A stretch of 64,000 bases of DNA from Bacteriovoracaceae bacterium (lineage in GTDB: Bacteria > Bdellovibrionota > Bacteriovoracia > Bacteriovoracales > Bacteriovoracaceae). How positions within the stretch are numbered: the first letter of the stretch is position 1; the number at the start of each line of letters is the position of its first letter. Positions 26,409 to 35,589 of the stretch are shown here, piece by piece. The position numbers were made by a program, and so were the translations under genes. Under the pieces are notes generated by a model. That model saw nothing but the letters and a program-made list of their open reading frames with translations, had not been told where the DNA came from and searched no databases. The DNA lies in assembly GCA_947441615.1 (NCBI GenBank), contig CANEUH010000016.1, forward strand, positions 25,405 to 89,404, written 5' to 3'.

Positions 26409-27640
26409 TCGAAACCTTAAAAAAGATAGTTAGCCCTAGAATGCTCTCTATGCTTCTTATGGGGTACAGTGCCGGTCTTCCATTGTTATTGATTGGTTCA
26501 ACTCTTCAGGCATGGATGACCGATGAAGGAGTTGATTTAACCTCAATCGGAATGGTTTCACTTATTGGTTTTCCGTATGTGATTAAGTTTTTATGGGCGC
26601 CACTTCTTGATCGGTATAAGCTCCCCCTCTTTTCAAGAAGAAAGGGGTGGATGTTTCTCTTTCAAATACTCATAGTTATCTCAATCCTTTGTCTCTCCTT
26701 TACTGATCCCAGGACAAATTTAACTTTGGTTTGCTTTTGGGCCTTCCTTATTGCCCTTTTTTCTTCATCTCAAGACGTTGTCCTTGATGCTTACAGAAGA
26801 GAGATTTTACCGGATGAAGAGCTTGGCCTAGGCTCTTCACTTTATGTTACGGGGTACAGGCTTGCGATGCTCGTTTCTGGGGCCTTTGCCCTTTATTTGG
26901 CCGATCAAATTCCATGGAAGGATGTCTATCTTTGGCTTTCAGCCTTCATGCTTCCATCCATACTTTTTACATTTTTATCACCAACTGAATCAGACAATAT
27001 CCCTGTTCCACAAAGTTTAAAGTCTGCAGTCGTAGGTCCTTTAAAAGATTTTTTTACAAGAAAAGGCGCCTGGATCATTCTTCTTTTTATTTTGTTTTAT
27101 AAAGTCGGGGATAGCATGGCCTCTAATATGACGACGCCGTTCATTTTAGATATCGGCTATACCAAGACTGACATTGCGGGTGTTGCGAAGACCTTTGGAA
27201 TGATTGCGACTATTTTGGGTGGTATTTTGGGTGGCGCCATGATGCTCAAATTGAATATGAGATTGTCTCTCATCTTTTTTGGTATCCTCCAAGCTGTTTC
27301 TACTTTAGGTTTTTCTATTCTTCCTTCCCTCCCAGTTAGTTTCACTTCGCTAGCTATTGTGATTGCATTTGAGAATCTAGCAAGTGGAATGGGGACAGCA
27401 GCTTATTCCGCCTATATGGCAAGTCTAACCAATAAACAATTCACAGCAACTCAGTATGCTCTTTTGACTGCTCTGATGGGAATACCCAGAGTGATCCTTT
27501 CAAGTCCCACCGGTTGGATGGCAAAAGTGATGGGGTGGGAGTTCTTTTTTGTAGCTTGTACACTTTTTGCAGTGCCAGGATTAATTTTATTATTAGCTGT
27601 CTTTAAGTTAGATAAGCCAGTTAAGAAAGCCACAATCTAG
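26405..27640 (+). CDS. ampG: AmpG-type muropeptide permease (MFS)
   Basis: Twelve-helix major-facilitator transporter matching AmpG, which imports anhydro-muropeptides for cell-wall recycling. Signature regions: LLMGYSAGLPLLLIGSTLQAW, GFPYVIKFLWAPLLDRY, FSSSQDVVLDAYRREIL, and GYTKTDIAGVAKTFGM. 411 residues. In a predator this would recover peptidoglycan fragments. Coupled to the methyltransferase by an ATGA overlap; its 3' end overlaps the convergent ankyrin gene by 33 bases. Confidence 0.9.
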   Translation: MIETLKKIVSPRMLSMLLMGYSAGLPLLLIGSTLQAWMTDEGVDLTSIGMVSLIGFPYVIKFLWAPLLDRYKLPLFSRRKGWMFLFQILIVISILCLSFTDPRTNLTLVCFWAFLIALFSSSQDVVLDAYRREILPDEELGLGSSLYVTGYRLAMLVSGAFALYLADQIPWKDVYLWLSAFMLPSILFTFLSPTESDNIPVPQSLKSAVVGPLKDFFTRKGAWIILLFILFYKVGDSMASNMTTPFILDIGYTKTDIAGVAKTFGMIATILGGILGGAMMLKLNMRLSLIFFGILQAVSTLGFSILPSLPVSFTSLAIVIAFENLASGMGTAAYSAYMASLTNKQFTATQYALLTALMGIPRVILSSPTGWMAKVMGWEFFFVACTLFAVPGLILLLAVFKLDKPVKKATI

Positions 27641-28789
27641 ACTTCTTCTAATTTTCTTGTTTGCTTCTTTTTCACTTGGAGTCGATAATTTTGACGCCAT
27701 TTCTTTTGCGATCGTGCAGGCATTGAAGGTGATTTTTTTTCCATCTTTTCTGAATGTATATTTTTCAACCGCCGAATAGGAAAGTAATAGATCGACGATA
27801 TCAGGGTTATTCAATTGAACAGCATGTATAAGTGCTGATCTTCCCTCTTTATCAAGAAGCTGGGGATTTGCCTCTGAAGAAAGATAAAGATTCGCAAATC
27901 CTTTTTTCTGCCGGACAGTTGCTTTGATGAGTGGTGTTTGTTCCGCTTCTTCTGGTCCATTGACGTTAGACTGGTTGTTGATAAGAATTTCAGCGCTTCT
28001 GATTGCGCTCGGTTCATTTTTCACTTCCACAAGTAACGCCAAAGGATTGATCGACTGATAAATCTTATCAGAAGCAATTTTGGGGAAACGGGTTATAAGC
28101 GAATTTAATTTTTTAAAGTCTCCCTGAGTGATGATATTTCTATAAGTCGTTAAATCCGGAGCGCCCGATTCTAGATCCATAATACTCATGAGTGCTTCAA
28201 TCGATTGAGTAAGTCCTTTCTCTTGAGCGATTTTAAGGGGACTCTTCTCTCTATTATCTAAGGTATAGATGTTGGCGCCTTGACGAATCAAGATAAGAGC
28301 GATTTCATCATTTGAATTTTTAAGAGCAACGTGAAGTGCTGTATCACCATTCATCTCTTTTTTTTCTAGATCAACTTTGTAATCTAAAAGAACTTTCACT
28401 GAATTAACTTGTGAACTATTCACTGCCGCAATGAGTGGAGTTTCTTTATTGATATTTGGCCGATCCAAGTCAGCACCTTTTTCTATAAGGTAATTTCTGA
28501 TGGTTCTGAAATCTTTTTTAATCGAAATGATGAGAAATGTTTCTCCGCTCTCACTCAAAGTTTGATTGAGATCTATGCCAGGATTTTCAATGATGATTTT
28601 CTTTACAGCTGGAAAATTATTTTCACTTAGCGATTTTTTTAATTCTTTTAGCGCCTTAAAATGAACTTCCGCCAAAGTAGGGGATAGGTTATCGACAGAT
28701 TTTTTCTCATCCATTTCAGCTTTTTTTCCGCAAGAAATAAATGAAAGGACTGTGATTCCTAAAATAAAATGGTTCAACTTTAATTTCAT
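27608..28789 (-). CDS. Ankyrin-repeat lipoprotein
   Basis: Signal peptide with lipobox (LSFISC, Cys20), then about eight ankyrin repeats from residue 60 on. Good repeats: GETFLIISIKKDFRTIRNYL, NKETPLIAAVNSSQVNSVKV, GDTALHVALKNSNDEIAL, GRSALIHAVQLNNPDIVDLL. Ends in a Cys-containing tail (ACTIAKEM, RRSLDCGFL). Ankyrin domains bind proteins, so an anchored periplasmic or outer-membrane adaptor is likely. Related in repeat style to the protease fusion at 49352. Confidence 0.85.
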   Translation of the reverse strand: MKLKLNHFILGITVLSFISCGKKAEMDEKKSVDNLSPTLAEVHFKALKELKKSLSENNFPAVKKIIIENPGIDLNQTLSESGETFLIISIKKDFRTIRNYLIEKGADLDRPNINKETPLIAAVNSSQVNSVKVLLDYKVDLEKKEMNGDTALHVALKNSNDEIALILIRQGANIYTLDNREKSPLKIAQEKGLTQSIEALMSIMDLESGAPDLTTYRNIITQGDFKKLNSLITRFPKIASDKIYQSINPLALLVEVKNEPSAIRSAEILINNQSNVNGPEEAEQTPLIKATVRQKKGFANLYLSSEANPQLLDKEGRSALIHAVQLNNPDIVDLLLSYSAVEKYTFRKDGKKITFNACTIAKEMASKLSTPSEKEANKKIRRSLDCGFLNWLI

Positions 28790-28856
28790 GATCTGGATGA
28801 TAGTTTGAGATAGTGTCGAGATGGGGAGAATCTGATCTTTTAGGAAAATTTTACAA

Positions 28857-28882
28857 ATAGGGGTCCCTTCCGGAACCCCTAT
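28857..28882 (-). terminator. Probable terminator after the minus-strand lipoprotein gene
   Basis: ATAGGGGT and ACCCCTAT arms with an inner CC/GG pairing, followed on the minus strand by TTTGTAAAATTTT. Lies 18 bases after the stop of the gene ending at 28900. Confidence 0.55.
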
Positions 28883-28899
28883 CGTATTGATTTTACTTA

Positions 28900-29559
28900 T
28901 TAGTAAACGACACCTGGATTGCGTTTTGAAAGCTCAATGAGGCGGTTAAGTTGTTTATCTTTTAAAGCATCAAGATTTAAAAGAATAACACCACCAGCTT
29001 TGTAACCACGAATTTCATCATTTCCAACTAGGCCTAGGAACCCAACTCTTTTTTGGTTCATTGTTACGTTCCAGTACCCTGACATTCCAGCTGTTTCAAA
29101 GCCAACCGGGATCCATAAACCAAATAATTGTTTGTGGTAATAAAATGAAACATCATTCCATTCTGTATCGATACGGAGTGAATTTTCTAGACGACCTCCT
29201 GGAACTCCTGGAAGTGCACGGCCATCTGGTAAATAGTTACCGTCGCCAACGCCAATGGAAATGGATTTTAAATCTTCAACATCCATATAAATTTGTAAAA
29301 GCATTCCTCCATCAATCATATTTGGAGCAAATTCCATAAATGAATGTTTTGTTTTAGGAATCGGAACTTTTAGTCCAGCATCGACTTGCATGTTGAGAAA
29401 TTTGAAAGTCATGAGAACTTGTCCATCAACAACATTAAAGGCCGGGCCCTTTACACCATTAATTTCAGGAAGACCGCCAGCATCTTGGCCGCAACCTGGT
29501 GTGAGTAAAATAGCGACCATCAGAACCATCGCTTTCAGTGAAATTAACCATCTTTTCAT
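28900..29559 (-). CDS. Lipoprotein of unknown function
   Basis: Start placed at the ATG of MKRWLISLKAM, since AAAGGATGG provides the ribosome site; the upstream in-frame ATG lies inside that site. Signal peptide with lipobox LLTPGC. The 190-residue mature part is beta-rich (VVDGQVLMTFKFLNMQVDAG, YWNVTMNQKRVGFLGLVG) with many Gly residues and no recognised domain. Probably a periplasmic or outer-membrane structural lipoprotein. Confidence 0.6.
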   Translation of the reverse strand: MKRWLISLKAMVLMVAILLTPGCGQDAGGLPEINGVKGPAFNVVDGQVLMTFKFLNMQVDAGLKVPIPKTKHSFMEFAPNMIDGGMLLQIYMDVEDLKSISIGVGDGNYLPDGRALPGVPGGRLENSLRIDTEWNDVSFYYHKQLFGLWIPVGFETAGMSGYWNVTMNQKRVGFLGLVGNDEIRGYKAGGVILLNLDALKDKQLNRLIELSKRNPGVVY

Positions 29560-29741
29560 AATTACCATCCTTTGGATTAAAAAATCCTAAATGTTTAGCC
29601 ATTTTATTGTCGGATTAAAATTAAACGCAACTGAGGAACTTTTTTCTAAGACAGATGAAGAGGATTATTGGATAATTTTGCCTATGAAAAATGAGTAAAT
29701 ATGGATCCATTTTGGCACCATTTTGATGGAGAGTTTTTGAT

Positions 29742-30554
29742 ATGAAAATCACCGGTCTGCTCTCTAAGATGTCGACAAAATCTGAAGAAATTGTTCGCTA
29801 TACCTTACCTTTTCAGGAGGGGCATTTTGACCTTAATTCTCTTCTTGGAAAGGAGATTAAACTAACGCACTCGGGCAAGATTATTTGTGGCAATTGTAGC
29901 AAACAGATAAAAAAATCCTATGCCGAGGGGTATTGTTACCCTTGTACCATGAAGCTTGCTGCTTGTGATCTTTGTATTCTCAAACCAGAGTTGTGCCATT
30001 ATGAAAAAGGTACTTGCCGAGAGCCAACTTGGGGAGAAGAGCATTGCTTAAAACCCCATACTATTTATCTCGCTAACTCTTCTGGTTTAAAAGTTGGAAT
30101 CACTCGTAAAGTAAATGTTCCCTACCGTTGGATAGATCAAGGAGCAACTGAAGCTCTGCCTATTATTGAAGTGAGTGATCGATTAACCTCAGGGCGAATT
30201 GAAGTTCTTTTTAAAAAACATATTGCAGATAAGACAGACTGGAGAAAGATGCTTAAGGGCGAACCAAGTCCTATTGATCTAAATGAATGGAAAGAAAAAC
30301 TGTTAAAAGAATTGGAAGGAGAACTAGAGAATCATCAATATAAAGTACTAAATGAGTCGGTTCAAAAATTTCATTATCCTATTCTTAAGTATCCTGAAAA
30401 AGTTTCATCCATCTCACTTGATAAAACACCAGAATTTTCTGGAGTTCTTTTAGGCATCAAAGGTCAGTATTTAATTTTTGATCACGGCGTATTAAATGTT
30501 CGTTCACATACAGGGTATGAAATGACTCTAGAGGAAATCCATGCAACAACCTAA
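29742..30554 (+). CDS. DUF2797 protein with zinc-ribbon-like cysteines
   Basis: Matches the DUF2797 family by its layout: GKIICGNCSKQIKKSY with two CxxC-like pairs (ICGNC, YCYPC), then a Cys-rich segment (ACDLCILKPELC, GTCREP, EHCLKPH), then the conserved HTIYLANSSGLKVGITRK and YRWIDQGA. The HTIYLANSSGLKVGITR segment recalls GIY-YIG nuclease folds, but function is not established. Overlaps the aminopeptidase gene by 14 bases, so co-expressed. Confidence 0.8.
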   Translation: MKITGLLSKMSTKSEEIVRYTLPFQEGHFDLNSLLGKEIKLTHSGKIICGNCSKQIKKSYAEGYCYPCTMKLAACDLCILKPELCHYEKGTCREPTWGEEHCLKPHTIYLANSSGLKVGITRKVNVPYRWIDQGATEALPIIEVSDRLTSGRIEVLFKKHIADKTDWRKMLKGEPSPIDLNEWKEKLLKELEGELENHQYKVLNESVQKFHYPILKYPEKVSSISLDKTPEFSGVLLGIKGQYLIFDHGVLNVRSHTGYEMTLEEIHATT

Positions 30555-33150
30555 AACAATTTACTTAAAAGATTACAAACCTTCTGACTTTATTGTTGAT
30601 TCAATTGACTTAGAAGTTGATATTTATAATGACCACACTGTGATCTCTTCTCAGCTTTCAATCTTTAAGAGGGAAGAACTTATTGGAAAAAAATTTAACT
30701 TAGAACTCAATGGTGAAGGTCTTGAGCTTCTGGAGTTAAAATTAAATGGAGAAGTTCTGCCTCATGAAGCTTATCAGCTTTCATCAGATAAACTTGTTAT
30801 CCTTAATCTTGATAAAGATTCGTTTATATTAAATATTAAAAACAAAATTGACCCTAAAAATAACAAAGCACTTGAAGGGTTTTATCAGTCAGGACCTCAG
30901 CTTTGTACTCAGTGCGAACCTGAAGGGTTTAGAAGGATCACTTATTTCATTGATCGTCCTGACGTCATGGCAAAATTTAAAACCAAAATGATTGCTGATA
31001 AATCTGTTTTTCCATTCCTTCTATCTAATGGAAACAGAATAGAATCTGGCGAACTTAACGATGGGAGGCATTGGGCCCTTTGGGAGGATCCATTTAGAAA
31101 ACCATGCTATTTATTTGCCATGGTTGCTGGTGATTTTGATATTGCCAAGGATAGTTTTACAACCAAGTCTGGTCGTAAAGTTGAACTTGAAATTTATGTT
31201 GATAAAGGAAACCTTTTTAAAACTCCTCATGCGATGGAGTCCCTCAAGCAAAGCATGAAATGGGATGAAGAGACTTTTGGACTTGAGTATGATTTAGACA
31301 TCTACATGATTGTTGCGGTTGATTCATTTAACATGGGGGCGATGGAAAATAAGGGTCTTAATATTTTTAACTCTAGCTACACACTCGCTGATGAAAAAAG
31401 TGCTACGGACCATGATTTCCAAAACATCCAAGGTGTTATTGGCCATGAGTATTTTCATAACTGGACTGGAAATCGTGTGACTTGTAGAGATTGGTTTCAA
31501 TTGACACTAAAAGAAGGGTTAACAGTCTTTAGAGACCAGGAATTTTCATCTGACATGCTTTCTCGAGCGGTTAAAAGACTAGAGGATGTTCGGTTACTCA
31601 AAGAGTCTCAATTTGCTGAGGATGCTGGCCCCCTAAGTCATCCGATTAGACCTTCCAGTTATATTGAGATTAATAATTTCTACACACGAACAGTTTATGA
31701 AAAAGGATCTGAAGTCATCAGGATGATCCGTACTCTGATTGGAAAAGAGAATTTTAGAAAGGGGATGGATAAATATTTTGAACTTTTTGATGGGAAAGCC
31801 GTTACGACGGAGGACTTCCTTCACGCCATGGAGATCGCAAGTGGAGTGGATTTATCGCAATTTAAAAACTGGTACTCGAGACCTGGAACTCCTTTAATTA
31901 TTGTAAGGAGCAAGGACCTTGGTGATGAGTTAGTTCTTGATATTGAGCAGAAGTACCCCCCGACGACCCACAAAGTTCCAGAAGGTAATGTTCTTCATAT
32001 GCCTTTTGTGGTCGGTCTCTTAAATAAAGATACAAATGAGGTAACAGAAAAACGTTTAGAAATTAAATCTTTAAAAGAGTCCTTTCGATTCCCTAAAAAA
32101 GGTAGCGTGATCCCCTCATTAAACCGAGGCTTTTCAGCACCTGTTCATATTGATTACCCATACTCGATTGCAGATCTTATAAGTCTTATGAGTTTTGAAA
32201 CTGATCCCTATTGCCGTTTTGATGCCACTCAAAAGATTTATCAACACTTATTAATCCAAGAAATTAACAGTTATAAAAAGACGGGAGAATTATTTAAGGA
32301 GCTTAATAAAGAATTCGTGGATGCTTTCAGAGTTCTTTTAGAAGACCGTCAGATTGACTTATCTTTTAAGTCTTACCTTTTAGAGCTTCCTAGCGAGAAT
32401 ATTCTTTCTCAAGAAATCGGCCACCCCGATTTTGATGCGATTCATCTCGTTCACTCTCATCTCAAAAAACAACTTGGACTAACTTTTCAAGATTGGTTTT
32501 TAAATGAACATCGTTCACTTTTGAGTCAAGCTTCATTTGAACTCACTCCCAAGGCGTTTGGTCAGCGTTCCTTAAGAAATCAGTGCCTAAGTTTTTTAGT
32601 GGCAAGCCAAACGAGTTCCGGAAAAGACGCTTTAAAATCCCATTATTTTAATGCAAAAAATATGACTGAAGAGATTTGTGGTCTTCAGCAATACATTTCA
32701 ACAGGTATAGATCTTGAGCATGAGGCGATCGCTTCGTTTTATAAAAAGTGGAAGCATGATTCTCTGGTGATGCAAAAATGGTTCTCAGCACTAGCTGCCT
32801 TTACTCCTAAAGATTTGGCCCTTTCTAGAATTTCAACAATAGAGAAGGATCCACTCTTTAAGAAGGAAGTACCAAATTACCTTAGGTCTCTGTACCTTCA
32901 GTTCTCTAAAAATAACCTCAACTCTTTCCATGCCGTGGATGGGCTAGGATACAAGTTTTTAGCAGATAAAATACAGTGGATGGATAGTTTTAATCCTCAA
33001 GTTGCCTCAAGAGTAGCAAGTGCATTTTCTTTGATTAATAAACTCGATGATAATCGTAAGGACAAGATGAAGTCGGCTTTGGTTTATTTGATGCAAAACA
33101 AGCCATCGAGAGATACTTATGAGGTTATTTCGAAGTACCTATCTCAATAG
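30541..33150 (+). CDS. pepN: Aminopeptidase N (M1 family)
   Basis: Zinc aminopeptidase of the E. coli PepN type, 869 residues, full length. Exopeptidase motif GAMEN in DSFNMGAMENKGLNIFN (about 266) and zinc motif HEYFHNW (HExxH, about 301) with the third ligand Glu in LKEGLTVFRDQEF. The N-terminal beta domain includes RRITYFIDRPDVMAKF, and a long helical C-terminal domain follows. Cytoplasmic; degrades peptides after endoproteolysis, fitting the many exported proteases nearby. Confidence 0.95.
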   Translation: MQQPKTIYLKDYKPSDFIVDSIDLEVDIYNDHTVISSQLSIFKREELIGKKFNLELNGEGLELLELKLNGEVLPHEAYQLSSDKLVILNLDKDSFILNIKNKIDPKNNKALEGFYQSGPQLCTQCEPEGFRRITYFIDRPDVMAKFKTKMIADKSVFPFLLSNGNRIESGELNDGRHWALWEDPFRKPCYLFAMVAGDFDIAKDSFTTKSGRKVELEIYVDKGNLFKTPHAMESLKQSMKWDEETFGLEYDLDIYMIVAVDSFNMGAMENKGLNIFNSSYTLADEKSATDHDFQNIQGVIGHEYFHNWTGNRVTCRDWFQLTLKEGLTVFRDQEFSSDMLSRAVKRLEDVRLLKESQFAEDAGPLSHPIRPSSYIEINNFYTRTVYEKGSEVIRMIRTLIGKENFRKGMDKYFELFDGKAVTTEDFLHAMEIASGVDLSQFKNWYSRPGTPLIIVRSKDLGDELVLDIEQKYPPTTHKVPEGNVLHMPFVVGLLNKDTNEVTEKRLEIKSLKESFRFPKKGSVIPSLNRGFSAPVHIDYPYSIADLISLMSFETDPYCRFDATQKIYQHLLIQEINSYKKTGELFKELNKEFVDAFRVLLEDRQIDLSFKSYLLELPSENILSQEIGHPDFDAIHLVHSHLKKQLGLTFQDWFLNEHRSLLSQASFELTPKAFGQRSLRNQCLSFLVASQTSSGKDALKSHYFNAKNMTEEICGLQQYISTGIDLEHEAIASFYKKWKHDSLVMQKWFSALAAFTPKDLALSRISTIEKDPLFKKEVPNYLRSLYLQFSKNNLNSFHAVDGLGYKFLADKIQWMDSFNPQVASRVASAFSLINKLDDNRKDKMKSALVYLMQNKPSRDTYEVISKYLSQ

Positions 33151-33154
33151 TGAA

Positions 33155-33253
33155 CTATTTCTTTTTTACTGGCACCGGCCTTAGGGTCGGTGTCGCTTTA
33201 ATAACAGCTGCTGTGCCAGCAATGACCAATATTCCTGCAACGATGAGTTCCAT
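33155..33253 (-). CDS. Small single-span membrane protein (32 residues)
   Basis: A short frame with an excellent ribosome site (AAGGAGAC, 5-6 bases before the ATG). The product begins MELIVAGILVIAGTAAVIKA, one membrane helix, followed by a basic Pro/Arg/Lys tail (TPTLRPVPVKKK). Hydrophobic helix plus basic cytoplasmic tail is typical of real small membrane proteins. It ends just after the pepN stop, convergent with it. No homologue known to me. Confidence 0.55.
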   Translation of the reverse strand: MELIVAGILVIAGTAAVIKATPTLRPVPVKKK

Positions 33254-33418
33254 ATAAAGTCTCCTTCCGGGGGACATATGAGTCTTATCGACACTTTCTC
33301 TTTTTATTTTGCTACTAAGATGACTGGATTCAAGCTTTTTCTCCTCAAACCCTTGAAAATAGTGCTACACTCTAAGGGATCTCTAATGGATTCAATGACT
33401 TAACTAAACAGGATGGAT

Positions 33419-34846
33419 ATGCAGGCCATACTATCACTAAGGCAAAAAGCTCTAAAAATTAATCTCGCTAAGAAGTATTACGGAACTTTCGCAGAAATAG
33501 GCGCGGGCCAGGAAGTTGCAAGGCACTTTTTCCAGGCCGGTGGATCATCAGGATCGATTGCAAAAACCATCTCTGCTTACGACATGACTTTCTCCGATTC
33601 CATTTATGGGAAAGAACCCTTTGGGCGCTATGTTTCTCAATCTAGACTCCTTCAAATGCTAGAAAAAGAGTTCCAGCTTTTAGATGAAAGACTTAGTGAC
33701 AGCCGAGGTAAGGACCACGCATTTTTTGTTTTTGCAGATACAGTGGCGGCCTTAAATTTTCAAAGAACGAACGACGCTCACGGCTGGCTTGGGATGCGTT
33801 TTCAAACCACTCCCGGCTCAGAAGTTTCTGATGTCGTTATTCACGTGAGAATGCTGGATCCGCAAAATGTTCTTCAGCAAGATGCTCTTGGTATTATTGG
33901 GTTAAATTTGGTTTATGCTTCATTATTTCTTCAAGAAGATCCCGAAGCTTTTATACGCTCTTTGATGGATCATTTGGATAACACAAGAATTGAAATTAAT
34001 TTCATTCGATTTGGTGGTAAGGCCTTTGTTGGAATCGATAATCGACTGATGAACCTTTACTTACTTAATCAAGAATACACTCAGGCGATCATGTTTGATG
34101 AAGAAGGTCATGTCGCTCTTCCGAATGATATTCTTTATAAAAAAGACGTTTTGGTTGTGAGAGGATCTTATCGTCCACCGACGTTAGTTAGTTTTGACAT
34201 GATTAAAACGGGACTCACTAATTTCGCAAGCGATATAGGCCAGTCCGATCAAGATATTGTGACGATTTCTGAAATAACCATGTCTACACTTAAAGCTGAC
34301 AGTGGTGAAATAGCGAAAGAAGATTTTTTGGCCCGGGTTGATTTGATGTGTAGTATGGGGCAAAAAGTTTTAATTACAAATTTTCCTCAATACTACAAAC
34401 TCTCTAGTTACTTTTCCCAATTAAATGTTCCTCATTTGGGCCTCGTCCTTGGAATTTACAATTTCCAGCAGATCTTTACGGATAAGTATTCCAATGTTGA
34501 GGGAGGGATCCTTGGAGCTCTAGGGCAGCTTTTTCGAGAGAATGTCAAAGTTTATATCTATCCCTATAAATCTGAGAAGGGTTCAATTGAGACCCTTTTT
34601 AATTTGGTTGTTCCAGCTGAATTTAATCATCTTCTAGATCACTTGAAGGGGATGAAGCAGATTCACAATGTCGAAGGATTTAATAAAGATATCCTTCATA
34701 TTTATTCTTCCAAAGTTCTACAGATGATTGTTCAAAATGAGCCAGGCTGGGAGGAGATGGTGCCTCCATCTGTCGCAAAGGCGATTAACGACAAATGTCT
34801 CTTTGGACATCCCTGTTTTGTTGGTAAGAAAAATGGGATGGTTTAA
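33419..34846 (+). CDS. Conserved cytoplasmic protein of unknown function
   Basis: 475 residues, no signal or membrane segments. The N-terminal block YYGTFAEIGAGQEVARHFFQ followed by GGSSGSIAKTISAYDMTFSD recurs in a widespread bacterial family that I recall being annotated inconsistently (including as a nicotinate-nucleotide adenylyltransferase), so I leave function open. Start at the second ATG, 5 bases after AGGA; an ATG at 33413 is the alternative. A complete MITE-like element begins 8 bases after the stop. Confidence 0.7.
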   Translation: MQAILSLRQKALKINLAKKYYGTFAEIGAGQEVARHFFQAGGSSGSIAKTISAYDMTFSDSIYGKEPFGRYVSQSRLLQMLEKEFQLLDERLSDSRGKDHAFFVFADTVAALNFQRTNDAHGWLGMRFQTTPGSEVSDVVIHVRMLDPQNVLQQDALGIIGLNLVYASLFLQEDPEAFIRSLMDHLDNTRIEINFIRFGGKAFVGIDNRLMNLYLLNQEYTQAIMFDEEGHVALPNDILYKKDVLVVRGSYRPPTLVSFDMIKTGLTNFASDIGQSDQDIVTISEITMSTLKADSGEIAKEDFLARVDLMCSMGQKVLITNFPQYYKLSSYFSQLNVPHLGLVLGIYNFQQIFTDKYSNVEGGILGALGQLFRENVKVYIYPYKSEKGSIETLFNLVVPAEFNHLLDHLKGMKQIHNVEGFNKDILHIYSSKVLQMIVQNEPGWEEMVPPSVAKAINDKCLFGHPCFVGKKNGMV

Positions 34847-34854
34847 TTAAACTT

Positions 34855-35090
34855 AACTGACCCAATTGAATGGTGTTAAAAAATCGTTTCATTTGTGAAC
34901 TTAAAAATTCACCAGTCTCATCCTGGCGCAAGATTTAGTAAACACTACTGAGCTAGTGCCAGGATGAATCAAGTAAATATAGTAGAAAGGGTTTTTGTGT
35001 CCTCGTTCAGGGCAGTTTCTCAAAATAAGTTTTAAATCTCGGACATTACTGGTGAATTTTAAGATTCAACACCATTGATATGGGTCAGTT
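34855..35090. mobile_element. Complete 236-bp MITE-like element (copy A)
   Basis: Ends are inverted repeats: AACTGACCCA at 34855 and TGGGTCAGTT at 35081-35090, extending inward with GGTGTT and AAAATTCACCAGT matched on both sides over about 60 bases with gaps. Inside, TCATCCTGGCGC (about 34918) pairs with GTGCCAGGATGA (about 34957). An 11-bp direct repeat TAATTAAACTT flanks it (34844-34854 and 35093-35103), compatible with a target duplication, although the right copy starts 2 bases outside the inverted end. It carries only a 23-residue frame (34964-35035), so it is non-autonomous. Half copies lie at 1030 and 8050. Confidence 0.75.
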
Positions 35091-35564
35091 CATAATTAAA
35101 CTTGGGTTCTCTAATTCAAGGAGTTTTTTTTTCATCACTTCCCCTCCTTGATAAGAGTAGGGATTTTTAATTCCTGTGACTCTGTGACAAGGTATCATGA
35201 TGGGTAAGGGGTTATTTCGACAAGCACTTCCTATCGCTTGGTAGGCCTTCGAATTAATTGATAAACCAAGGTCCTTATAGGTTCTTGTCTCTCCATAAGG
35301 AATTCTTTTTATCTCTTGTAGAATTTTGTCATGAAATGGATTCAGTTCGTAAAGTTTCAAGGGAAGATTCAGCTCCTGAGTTAACCCATTTAAGTATGAA
35401 TAAACCTCGTGATAACAGTTGATTGAAAATTTATTTTCTTGTGAGGGGACTGTATCTTGGGAAAATTGGATTGAAATAATTTCGTCATCAAAAGTTGTTA
35501 TTAATTTTAAACAACCAATAATTGGGAGTGTTGGAAGAATAATAGTCTTGAATTGTTCTTTCAT
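35085..35564 (-). CDS. ogt: Methylated-DNA-protein cysteine methyltransferase
   Basis: Suicide DNA-repair protein removing alkyl groups from O6-alkylguanine. Active-site motif PIMIPCHRVTG with acceptor Cys126, preceded by the helix-turn-helix region IPYGETRTYKDLG and SKAYQAIGSACRNNPLP. 159 residues from the ATG at 35564, chosen because the longer frame to 35627 would overlap the divergent ligase gene. The stop codon TGA lies inside the inverted end of the MITE-like element, so the last residues may be supplied by the insertion. Confidence 0.92.
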   Translation of the reverse strand: MKEQFKTIILPTLPIIGCLKLITTFDDEIISIQFSQDTVPSQENKFSINCYHEVYSYLNGLTQELNLPLKLYELNPFHDKILQEIKRIPYGETRTYKDLGLSINSKAYQAIGSACRNNPLPIMIPCHRVTGIKNPYSYQGGEVMKKKLLELENPSLIMN

Positions 35565-35589
35565 GTTCTTATGTTTATCATAATTATAA

